From positions 1 through 63,458 of the forward strand of contig ONHQ01000033.1 in assembly GCA_900317685.1 (NCBI GenBank): 63,458 bases of DNA, written 5' to 3'. Position numbers and translations under genes: made by a program. Each line of letters opens with the position of its first letter. Position 1 is the first letter of the stretch. The stretch comes from an uncultured Prevotella sp. (lineage in GTDB: Bacteria > Bacteroidota > Bacteroidia > Bacteroidales > Bacteroidaceae). Below the pieces are notes generated by a model, which worked only from the letters and a program-made list of their open reading frames with translations, ran no database searches and was not told the origin of the DNA. Shown here piece by piece: positions 24,867-32,395 of this stretch.

Positions 24867-26232
24867 GTTGAGTCGGTTGTTTTTGCATATTAGACTTTCT
24901 GACAAACCAAACCATCGTCACTCCCGCCATCACAGCCGCAATGGCGTCGGATGAAGGCAAGGCATACCAGACACCATCAATACCGAAGAACAGCGGCAGC
25001 ACCAGCAGCAAAGGCAAGAGAAAGATCAGTTGTCGGGAAAGAGAAAGGAATATGCTTAGTTGTACTTTTCCAATGCATTGGAAGAATGTAGTGATCACCA
25101 TCTGCGCTCCCACAAGAGGGAACACCAGCATGTTCAGCCGGATGGCCTTCACTGACATCTTGATCAGCTGAGGATCACTTGTGAACAGGCGTGCCACAGC
25201 ATGAGGTAAAAACATAGCCACCAGCCAGCCCACTGTCATGATACATACGCCGGCCATGATGGAGATGTCTACCACACGACGCAGACGGTCGAATTGCTGA
25301 CTGCCATAGTTATAACCTGCTATTGGCTGCATACCCTGATTGAGTCCCATGACAAACATCATAAACACCATCGCCAGCGCATTGGCGATGCCATAGGAGC
25401 CGACGGACAAGTCGCCGCCATAGCGCACCAGCTGATTGTTCATGAAGATGACGATGACGCAGGCGGTGGCATTCATCAGGAAAGGCGACACGCCAATGCT
25501 CAGGATCAACTTCACCAGACTGCCTTTCAAACGATAGATGCCCCGCCGCAGATGCAGCAACTGACGTTTGTCGGCAAAGAACTTCATCTGCCACGTCAGC
25601 GCGATGCTTTGGGCGACAACAGTTCCCAAGGCTGCTCCCCGTATGCCCCAACGCCACCAATAGATGAAGATGAAGTCAAAAACTATGTTCAAGCCCACCG
25701 ACATGATAGTAGCCATCATCGCCTTGCGTGGCTTACTCGCTGCACGCAACACGGCGTTCATGCCAAAATACATGTGAGAGACGACGTTGCCCAACAGGAT
25801 GATCTGCATGAAGGCACGTGCATACGGGAGTGTATGGTCGCTTGCGCCAAAGAAGCGAAGAATGGGATCGAGGAAGATAAGGCTGACCACGGAGAAGGCT
25901 ACGCCTATAATAAGGTTGAGTGTCACCGTGTTGCCAAGAAGCTGTTCTGCCGTCTGATAATCACGTTGTCCAAGCTTCACCGATATAGAAGTAGACGAAC
26001 CGACACCTACTGCTGCACCGAAAGCGGCGCCAAGGTTCATAAAGGGAAAGGTGATGGCAAGACCGGAGATAGCCATCGGACCCACCACCTGACCGATAAA
26101 CACACGGTCGATGATGTTGTAGAGCGAAGCCGCAGTCATCGCCACCATAGCCGGCAAAGCATACTGCAACAGCAAATGCCCCACAGGCTTAGTGCCCAAG
26201 GCCAAGGTCTCTTTCTTATTATCTGCTTCCAT
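24841..26232 (-). CDS. MATE family multidrug/cation exporter
   Basis: A 463-residue membrane protein with twelve predicted segments in two MATE halves: LLQYALPAMVAMTAASLYNIIDRVFIGQ at the start and VSPFLMNATACVIVIFMNNQL in the second half. MATE proteins export cationic drugs or metabolites by Na+ or H+ antiport. The start at ATG 26232 (MEADNKKE) fits the family; the frame is open to 26301. A TACTTTTG element (complement of 26240-26247) lies only about 8 bases upstream of this ATG, so the message may have almost no leader. It is the first gene of the run leading to purT. Confidence 0.92.
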   Translation of the reverse strand: MEADNKKETLALGTKPVGHLLLQYALPAMVAMTAASLYNIIDRVFIGQVVGPMAISGLAITFPFMNLGAAFGAAVGVGSSTSISVKLGQRDYQTAEQLLGNTVTLNLIIGVAFSVVSLIFLDPILRFFGASDHTLPYARAFMQIILLGNVVSHMYFGMNAVLRAASKPRKAMMATIMSVGLNIVFDFIFIYWWRWGIRGAALGTVVAQSIALTWQMKFFADKRQLLHLRRGIYRLKGSLVKLILSIGVSPFLMNATACVIVIFMNNQLVRYGGDLSVGSYGIANALAMVFMMFVMGLNQGMQPIAGYNYGSQQFDRLRRVVDISIMAGVCIMTVGWLVAMFLPHAVARLFTSDPQLIKMSVKAIRLNMLVFPLVGAQMVITTFFQCIGKVQLSIFLSLSRQLIFLLPLLLVLPLFFGIDGVWYALPSSDAIAAVMAGVTMVWFVRKSNMQKQPTQHGGQEDNH

Positions 26233-26239
26233 ATATTTG

Positions 26240-26247
26240 CAAAAGTA
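26240..26247 (-). promoter_or_regulatory. Probable -7 element of the MATE operon, very close to the start codon
   Basis: The minus strand reads TACTTTTG, a good TAnnTTTG match. No TTTG is present at the usual distance upstream. With the ATG at 26232, transcription would begin about 2-4 bases before the start codon. Confidence 0.45.
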
Positions 26248-26256
26248 CGAAAAATA

Positions 26257-26288
26257 TTTGGAGTTTTGCCTTTTTCCACGTACTTTTG
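26257..26288 (+). promoter_or_regulatory. Promoter of the subtilase-xseA-xseB operon
   Basis: TTTG at 26257-26260, a 20-base spacer and TACTTTTG at 26281-26288 match the Bacteroidetes consensus. The start codon at 26316 follows a roughly 20-base leader. It diverges from the MATE promoter 40 bases away. Confidence 0.75.
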
Positions 26289-26315
26289 CAATTCTAAACA
26301 ATAGTTTTTTAGTTT

Positions 26316-27725
26316 ATGCGCAACGTCGTAGCCATCATTGTCTTCTTTTTACTGCAAAACCTCGGTGCTTTTGCGGCAAAGGGGCGCATTGCATATCCTG
26401 GTGGCAAATTCTATATCTACCGTATCTCTTTAACTGACAAGAAGGGTTCGCCCGGCACGCTTGCCAATCCTGAGAAGTATCTCTCCGAAAGAGCACTCCG
26501 CCGCCGCCAGCGTCAGCATATAGCCGTCGACTCGCTCGACCTGCCATTGTCGGCTGTCTACCTCAACGGACTCAGAAGCGAGGGTGCACAGGTCATCGGT
26601 GGCAGCAAATGGAACAACACCGTACTCGTCCGTACAAAGGACACCACGATCATGGCCCGTCTGCGCGCCCTACCCTACGTCAAAAGCTCCATTCGCGTAT
26701 TCAAGGCTCCCGACTCCACGACCGTGATGCTTCCCGACGACATCGACAAAGATGCACTTGGGAAAAAGCCCTCCGGCGATCTCTATGGCCGCGGGGCTAT
26801 CCAACTCGACATGCTCAACGGCCGTAAAGTTCATCAGGCAGGCTTTCGAGGCAAGGGCATGCTCATCGCGGTCATCGACGGCGGATATATGAATGCCGAC
26901 AAACTTGCACGTCATTACCACTTCAATATCGTCGGGCAGCACGACTGCGTGTGGCCCTACGACGACAACGTCTACCATCTGCTGAGCCACGGCACGATGG
27001 TACTCTCCACCATGGCCTCTAATGTCGACAGCGTGTTCATCGGCACGGCTCCCGACGCTTCCTATCTGCTCCTACGCAGTGAGGACGGCCGCAGTGAACA
27101 ACTCGTGGAGGAAGACTATTGGGCACAGGCGGCCGAATATGCCGACTCTGTGGGGGCCGACATCATCAACTCGTCGCTCGGCTACACCATCTTTGACGAC
27201 GACAACACAAGCATCCGCTATCGCGACCAGGACGGCAAGACGCAGCTCATTTCCCGCTCCGCCTCCACGCTGGCCAGCCGGGGCATGGTGCTCGTGTGCA
27301 GCGCGGGCAACGAGGGCATGAAGTTCTGGAAGCGCATCGGCTGTCCCGCCGACGCTTTCGACATTCTCTCTGTGGCAGCGCTTTCCGACGACAGCGTCAA
27401 CGCACTCTTCTCCTCGCTCGGTCCCTCCATCGACGGAAGAGTGAAACCCGACGTCGCCGCACTTGGCGTCGGCGCCACCGTGGTCAACGGCGCGGGAAAG
27501 ATCACCCATGCCAACGGCACGTCGTTCGCTTCGCCCATCCTCTGCGGCATGGTGGCGTGTCTGTGGCAGGCCCTGCCCGACAAGACTGCTTACGAGATCA
27601 TTGACATGGTCAAGAAAGCCGGCAACCGCTACAGCCATCCCGACAACATCTTCGGCTATGGCATTCCAGACTTTTTCCATATCTTGCAAAGCCAGCGCAC
27701 AACTATATCCAAGCCCCGACAATGA
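26316..27725 (+). CDS. Secreted subtilisin-like serine protease (S8 family)
   Basis: A 469-residue protein with a signal peptide (about 1-20, ending FAAKG). A prodomain-like region (about 25-140) is followed by the S8 catalytic domain. The triad is Asp in LIAVIDGGY (about 187), His in LLSHGTMVLSTMAS (about 223) and Ser in NGTSFASP (about 403). The C terminus is short and I see no type IX secretion sorting domain, so it may stay periplasmic or be exported by another route. Its stop overlaps the xseA start (ATGA at 27722-27725). Confidence 0.93.
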   Translation: MRNVVAIIVFFLLQNLGAFAAKGRIAYPGGKFYIYRISLTDKKGSPGTLANPEKYLSERALRRRQRQHIAVDSLDLPLSAVYLNGLRSEGAQVIGGSKWNNTVLVRTKDTTIMARLRALPYVKSSIRVFKAPDSTTVMLPDDIDKDALGKKPSGDLYGRGAIQLDMLNGRKVHQAGFRGKGMLIAVIDGGYMNADKLARHYHFNIVGQHDCVWPYDDNVYHLLSHGTMVLSTMASNVDSVFIGTAPDASYLLLRSEDGRSEQLVEEDYWAQAAEYADSVGADIINSSLGYTIFDDDNTSIRYRDQDGKTQLISRSASTLASRGMVLVCSAGNEGMKFWKRIGCPADAFDILSVAALSDDSVNALFSSLGPSIDGRVKPDVAALGVGATVVNGAGKITHANGTSFASPILCGMVACLWQALPDKTAYEIIDMVKKAGNRYSHPDNIFGYGIPDFFHILQSQRTTISKPRQ

Positions 27726-29065
27726 AAGCATTAACCCTATACGAACTCAACAATCTCGTCAGAGGCGTCATCGAGGCTACGCTTGACCGCCCTTATTGGG
27801 TAGAAGCTGAACTGTCAGAGGCGCGTGAGGTGCGTGGTCACTGCTACATGGAGCTGGTGCAGAAAGACGAGTACTCCGCTACGCCAGTGGCCCGTGCGTC
27901 GGCGAAATGCTGGCACAACGTATGGATGAGACTCAAGCCGCGCTTTGAGCAGGTCACAGGCCAGACGCTTCATGCAGGCATGAAAGTGCTGTTGCTGGTC
28001 ACAGCCAATTTCCACGAGGCCTACGGTTTTTCATGGATTGTGCAGGATATCGACCCCACCTACACGATGGGCGACATGGCCCGCAAACGGCAGGAGATCA
28101 TCCGACAGCTCAAGGAAGAAGGTGTCTTCGACCTGCAACGACAGTTGCAGCTCCCACTCTTCGCCCAGCATATCGCGGTCATCTCCAGTGAACAGGCCGC
28201 CGGATTCGGTGACTTCTGCAATCAACTTGACAACAACGACTACGGTTTCTACTTCTCCTACACGCTCTTTCCTGCTGTCATGCAGGGCGAGCAGGTCGAG
28301 AACAGCATCATCCGGGCACTGAACGACATCTTTGACCGGGCCGACGACTTCGACGCCGTGGTGATCATCCGTGGCGGTGGTGCCACTGCCGACATGAGCG
28401 GCTTCGACACGCTAGCCCTCGCCGAGAACGTAGCCAACTTCCCTCTGCCCATCATCACGGGCATAGGACACGAGCGCGACGAGAGCATCCTCGACATGAT
28501 CTCGTTCCAACGGGTGAAGACGCCGACGGCAGCGGCTGCCTTTCTCATCGACCATCTCGCGGAAGCTGACAGCCATCTGCAAATGCTCGGGCAGCGCACA
28601 GTGACGTATGTCAACACCCGCATGCAACAAGAGCACAGCCGTCTTGACCACCTTGCCCATCGCATCCCGATGCTTTTCTCCCTTGTCAAGACCCGACAAG
28701 GGGCTGTCATCGACCGACTGGAGCAGCAGATGTTCTCGCTCATGCGCCAACAGCTCTCTCGGGCGCGCTACCGTCTCGAGTTGCTCCATGGACGCACACT
28801 GCCTGCCCTCACGCAGAAGCTCAACACAGAGAAGCACCGGCTTGAGCAATACGACCTGAGACTGAAAGCCGTGGATCCGCAGATCATCCTGCAACGCGGC
28901 TACAGTCTGACAACACTACATGGCAAAGCCATCCGCGACGCCTCTACCCTCAAAGAGGGCGACACCATCGTGACCCGCTTCGCTCAAGGGTCTGTTTCCT
29001 CTATCGTGAAATCACATCAAAACATATCCGTAAAACCATCACACATCGATCATGAAAGCAATTAA
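27722..29065 (+). CDS. xseA: Exodeoxyribonuclease VII large subunit
   Basis: A 447-residue protein. The N-terminal OB-fold (YWVEAELSEAREVRGHCYMELVQKD) is followed by the catalytic domain with IAVISSEQAAGFGDF, VVIIRGGGATADMSGFD and ITGIGHERDESILD, and then a long helical C terminus that ends in the typical DPQIILQRGYSLT. With XseB it degrades single-stranded DNA from both ends to oligonucleotides. The start overlaps the protease stop by 4 bases and the end overlaps xseB by 14 bases, so translation is probably coupled. Confidence 0.95.
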   Translation: MKALTLYELNNLVRGVIEATLDRPYWVEAELSEAREVRGHCYMELVQKDEYSATPVARASAKCWHNVWMRLKPRFEQVTGQTLHAGMKVLLLVTANFHEAYGFSWIVQDIDPTYTMGDMARKRQEIIRQLKEEGVFDLQRQLQLPLFAQHIAVISSEQAAGFGDFCNQLDNNDYGFYFSYTLFPAVMQGEQVENSIIRALNDIFDRADDFDAVVIIRGGGATADMSGFDTLALAENVANFPLPIITGIGHERDESILDMISFQRVKTPTAAAAFLIDHLAEADSHLQMLGQRTVTYVNTRMQQEHSRLDHLAHRIPMLFSLVKTRQGAVIDRLEQQMFSLMRQQLSRARYRLELLHGRTLPALTQKLNTEKHRLEQYDLRLKAVDPQIILQRGYSLTTLHGKAIRDASTLKEGDTIVTRFAQGSVSSIVKSHQNISVKPSHIDHESN

Positions 29066-29258
29066 ATACGAGGATGCCATCCGACAACTGGAAGACATCG
29101 TAGAGAAATTGGAAAACAACGAGTTGGACATCGACGAAATGCCCGAGGCATTGAAGCGAGGCCAACAGTTGCTCAAGCTCTGCCGCGACCGGCTCACCAA
29201 GACCGACGCTGAGATACAAAAGATACAAGAGGAAGCGAAAGATGCACCTAATGCATAA
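29052..29258 (+). CDS. xseB: Exodeoxyribonuclease VII small subunit
   Basis: A 68-residue helical protein with the XseB core: YEDAIRQLEDIVEKLENNE, then ALKRGQQLLKLCRDRL. Several XseB copies bind each XseA to form the active nuclease. It overlaps the 3' end of xseA by 14 bases in a different frame, a common arrangement for this pair. Confidence 0.95.
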   Translation: MKAIKYEDAIRQLEDIVEKLENNELDIDEMPEALKRGQQLLKLCRDRLTKTDAEIQKIQEEAKDAPNA

Positions 29259-29294
29259 TTTTTCGCGATCTGTTCAAAAAACAAGAATAGAAAG

Positions 29295-29325
29295 TTGCAA
29301 ATTACAACTATTATGTGTAATTTTG
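29295..29325 (+). promoter_or_regulatory. Promoter of the branched-chain aminotransferase gene
   Basis: TTG at 29295-29297, a 20-base spacer and TAATTTTG at 29318-29325 fit the Bacteroidetes pattern. The ATG at 29364 of the expected full-length aminotransferase follows about 32 bases after the probable transcription start, which supports 29364 as the ancestral start. Confidence 0.6.
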
Positions 29326-29363
29326 CAGTAAATTATAAGAAAGCAATTTAAAACGTATTGTGT

Positions 29364-30358
29364 ATGAAAGATTTAGATTGGGGTAATCTGTCATTCGGTT
29401 ATATGAAGACAGACTACAATGTTCGTTGGGCGAGATAGAGGTCTGCTCCGACGAATTTCTGAAGCTTCACATGGCAGCCACCTGCCTGCACTATGGTCAG
29501 GAGGCTTTTGAGGGTCTGAAAGCCTATCGCTGCCCCGACGGCAAGGTACGCATCTTCCGTGTCAAGGATAACGCTGAGCGCCTGCAGAGCACCTGCGAAG
29601 GTATTGTCATGCCAAAGGTGCCGACAGAGCTGTTTGAAGAGATGGTCAAGAAGGTAGTACGCCTCAATCAAGAATATATCCCTACCTATGAGAGCGGTGC
29701 AACACTCTATATCCGTCCGCTGCTCATCGGTACGAGCGCACAAGTGGGCGTGCATCCCTCCAAGGAGTATCTGTTCATGATCTTCGTCACACCGGTAGGT
29801 CCCTATTTCAAGGGCGGCTTCGTCTGCAACAAATACGCCATCGTCCGTGACTATGACCGTGCCGCTCCACTGGGCACAGGCCGCTATAAAGTCGGTGGCA
29901 ACTACGCGGCTTCCCTGCGCGCCCACATGTACGCAGCCGGCAAGGGCTATGGCAGTGAGTTCTACCTCGACGCCAAGGAGAAGAAATACGTCGACGAGTG
30001 CGGCGCCGCCAACTTCTTTGGTATCAAGAATGGCACCTACATCACACCGAAGAGCACTTCTATCCTGCCGTCTATCACCAACAAGAGTCTGATGCAGATT
30101 GCTGAGGACTTAGGCTTAAAGGTTGAGCGTCGCCCGGTTCCCGAGGAAGAGCTGCCTACCTTTGAGGAGGCTGGTGCCTGCGGTACAGCAGCCGTGATCT
30201 CACCAATCTCTGAGCTCGACGACCTCGACACGGGCAAGAAGTATGTCTTCGGCGACAAGCCGGGACCATGGTCAACCAAGCTCTACAACACGCTGCGCGG
30301 CATTCAGTACGGCACAGTAGAGGACAAGCACGGCTGGACAACAGTCGTCATCGAGTAA
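29364..30358 (+). CDS. ilvE: Branched-chain amino acid aminotransferase, frameshifted near its 5' end
   Basis: The family N terminus is present from ATG 29364 (MKDLDWGNLSFGYMKTDYNVR), but that frame hits a stop at 29436-29438. The rest of the enzyme continues in another frame from about 29426 (GEIEVCSDEFLKLHMAATCLHYGQEAFEGLKAY) to 30358. Relative to family members, I judge that about seven codons plus one base are missing at about 29427, as if a 22-base deletion had occurred. The body is intact, including the PLP lysine in GTGRYKVGGNYAA and CGTAAVISPI. A TTG at 29426 could start a 310-residue shortened form. The enzyme makes Val, Leu and Ile from keto acids. It may be a pseudogene, a sequence error or a shortened working enzyme. 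Confidence 0.85.
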
Positions 30359-30415
30359 GCATCAAGCAGACTTTATTCTTTAGAATAAGCATCAAATAGA
30401 CTTTATTCATATTTG

Positions 30416-30446
30416 AACCGGGCAAGTTTCTTGCCCGGTTTTTTTG
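30416..30446 (+). terminator. Rho-independent terminator after ilvE
   Basis: AACCGGGCAA (30416-30425) and TTGCCCGGTT (30431-30440) form a perfect 10-bp stem with a 5-base loop, followed by a T tract. Confidence 0.93.
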
Positions 30447-30685
30447 TTTCTTTACTCGCTATTCTCATATCAAGAAATGGGGGAAAAAAGAATTTCTTCT
30501 TCGCCCACAAGACAATATGGCGCAGGGGATATTTCCTGTGGTCGGCGATTCGTTATCTTCTCAGCATCGGTTACAGTAGTTAGTATGAAAGGGAAATTGT
30601 TACTATGTTTGCAACTTTTTCCTTTCCTTCTTGGTGATTTCGTTGATGACAGGCAGTATTTTTATGACATCAAAGCAGTGTCCTC

Positions 30686-30795
30686 ACGGGGGCGAAGCTT
30701 TGTTCTTGTGAGGTTGAAGCAATGTTCTTGTGAGGTTGAAGCAATGTTTTGGTGAGGCTGAAACAATGTTTTAGTGAGGTTGAAACAATGTTCCC
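30686..30795. repeat. 22-bp tandem repeat, 4 good copies plus one degenerate
   Basis: Units of exactly 22 bp start at 30708, 30730, 30752 and 30774, each beginning GTGAGG(T/C)TGAA(G/A)CAATGTT. A degenerate copy precedes them at 30686. This array lies in a 940-base stretch (30359-31301) with no convincing intact gene, next to the palindrome at 30820-30865. Confidence 0.9.
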
Positions 30796-30819
30796 AATAT
30801 TGTAACGCTATAGAAAAAG

Positions 30820-30865
30820 ATCGTTCGCTACTTAAGAAAAGATCTTTTCCTAAGTAGCGAACGAT
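30820..30865. repeat. 46-bp near-perfect palindrome
   Basis: The arms 30820-30842 and 30843-30865 match as inverted repeats at 22 of 23 positions, with no loop. The arms read ATCGTTCGCTACTTA outward, and AGATCT is at the centre. It overlaps the last codons of the decayed minus-strand frame at 30850-31153 and could act as its terminator, or be a recombination or cruciform site. Confidence 0.88.
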
Positions 30866-31153
30866 TGTTTATCAGGCAGCAAAATCATGTTCCACGCATT
30901 GGCCAGCTCGCCAGCATCAACAGCTTTCAGGATTTGAAGATCTCTTGACACCCAAGCACTGCGCCAGCCTGTTTTCAAGGTTTTCCTGGCACAGCGGATA
31001 TTCTCCGTGGAATGATGGTGAGAGGAAGCAGAAATGGTCTGTATATTGTACAGGCTTCTCCAAGGTGTGGGCCTCCTCATCACGAGGGAAATATCCATTG
31101 CGCCTAAGATATTTGATTAGGCCTTCGTAGTGTCCAGCAACGGACTTCTGCAC
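30850..31153 (-). pseudogene. Possible frameshifted gene remnant
   Basis: Two overlapping minus-strand frames look like parts of one short protein. The first (from GTG 31153) reads GHYEGLIKYLRRNGYFPRDE and ends near LAQCLGV. The second picks up SRDLQILKAVDAGELANAW and ends at 30850. A one-base change near 30950 would join them into about 100 residues. I do not recognise the family. The 3' end lies in the palindrome. It could also be chance, so confidence is low. Confidence 0.3.
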
Positions 31154-31181
31154 CTAAGCCGACAAAATTCCATAGCTCTTC

Positions 31182-31212
31182 TTGCTTATCTCAGGGAAAT
31201 ACTGTATATTTG
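31182..31212 (+). promoter_or_regulatory. Promoter of trmB
   Basis: TTG at 31182-31184, a 20-base spacer and TATATTTG at 31205-31212 give a good promoter. Transcription would start near 31219, 83 bases before the trmB start at 31302. Confidence 0.65.
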
Positions 31213-31301
31213 CAAATAGTAAGACGATAAACTATCACAGGAAGAGCCAAACAAGCTCTTCCTTTTATATCAAGAAACAAGAAACTGAAGTATTCCAAAA
31301 T

Positions 31302-32072
31302 ATGGGAAAAGGTAAGTTAGCCAAGTTTGCAGAGATGAAGACGATGAGCAACGTCTTCGAGTATCCGTTCTCCGTCATCGACAATGTGCCCTTCGACATG
31401 AAAGGCCATTGGCGTGAGCAGTATTTCCACAACGACAATCCCATCGTGCTGGAGCTGGGCTGCGGAAAAGGAGAGTACACCGTGGGACTGGGAAAGCTCT
31501 TCCCCTACATGAACTTCATCGGTGTGGACATCAAAGGCGCACGCATGTGGACAGGAGCCAAGCTGGCGTTGGAAGAAGGAATGACCAATGTGGCTTTCCT
31601 GCGTACGAGCATTGAGATCATCGACCGCTTTTTCGCTGAGGATGAAGTACAGGAGATTTGGCTGACATTCTCTGACCCTCAGATGAAAAATCCACGCAAG
31701 CGACTCACCTCTACCTATTTCATGGAGCGCTACCGCCACTTCCTCGTCGACGGAGGACTGATGCACCTGAAGACGGACTCAAACTTCCTCTTCACCTACA
31801 CGCGGCTGATGGTGGAGAAAAATCAGCTGCCCGTAGAGATGTGCACAGAGGATCTATACCACGCTACTCCCTCTGCCCTCGTAGGCACACCACTGCTCAC
31901 CATCCAGACCTATTATGAGAAGATGTGGATGGAGCGGGGACTGAACATCCGCTACCTGCGTTTCCATCTGCCTAAACAAGGCACTCTCGTGGAGCCCGAC
32001 GTGGAGATTCCGCTCGACGAATACCGCAGTTACCACAGAAGTAAACGCAGCAGCAAAGAGACTGCACGTTAA
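31302..32072 (+). CDS. trmB: tRNA (guanine-N7-)-methyltransferase
   Basis: A 256-residue SAM-dependent methyltransferase that makes m7G46 in tRNA. It shows the SAM site [28 protein letters not shown], and the TrmB signature [18 protein letters not shown]. The start at ATG 31302 ([15 protein letters not shown]) fits the Bacteroidetes TrmB N terminus and follows the promoter at 31182-31212; an open frame to 31182 only covers the leader and promoter. It is followed by a 22-bp tandem array and then convergent porE. Confidence 0.95.
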   Translation: MGKGKLAKFAEMKTMSNVFEYPFSVIDNVPFDMKGHWREQYFHNDNPIVLELGCGKGEYTVGLGKLFPYMNFIGVDIKGARMWTGAKLALEEGMTNVAFLRTSIEIIDRFFAEDEVQEIWLTFSDPQMKNPRKRLTSTYFMERYRHFLVDGGLMHLKTDSNFLFTYTRLMVEKNQLPVEMCTEDLYHATPSALVGTPLLTIQTYYEKMWMERGLNIRYLRFHLPKQGTLVEPDVEIPLDEYRSYHRSKRSSKETAR

Positions 32073-32116
32073 GACATCTGACTCAATACGGCTTTAGGCA
32101 TATAGTTTCAAGGTGA

Positions 32117-32204
32117 GAAACTAACAGTTTCTCGCTTAGAAACTATCAGTCTCTCGCTGAAAAACTAACAGTCTCTCGCTTAGAAACCAACAGTCTCAAA
32201 GCAA
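32117..32204. repeat. 22-bp tandem repeat, 4 copies
   Basis: Units of exactly 22 bp start at 32117, 32139, 32161 and 32183, with consensus GAAACTAACAGTCTCTCGC plus a 3-base end. The fourth is diverged at its end. The array lies in the 323-base gap between the convergent trmB and porE-like genes; the rest of that gap holds nothing I recognise. The unit is unrelated to the 22-bp unit at 30708-30795. Confidence 0.9.
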
Positions 32205-32395
32205 GAGACTGACAACAACAGACAAAAGTCTGATACACACGATTGTAGTTTAATACTTTAAGTTAACTGCTTTGAGTCTTATTTTTAATGTTGGTTGACT
32301 CGGTTAAACTTACTTTTATATTTGGTTGATACGTCTGCGGCTTCGTCACATTTGTGGTTGGCACAGATGAAATAGTCTGTCCCCTCTCCATTATA

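Noticed and set aside
30444-30755. 103-codon plus-strand frame after the ilvE terminator
   Set aside because: It has no recognisable domain and runs into the 22-bp array.
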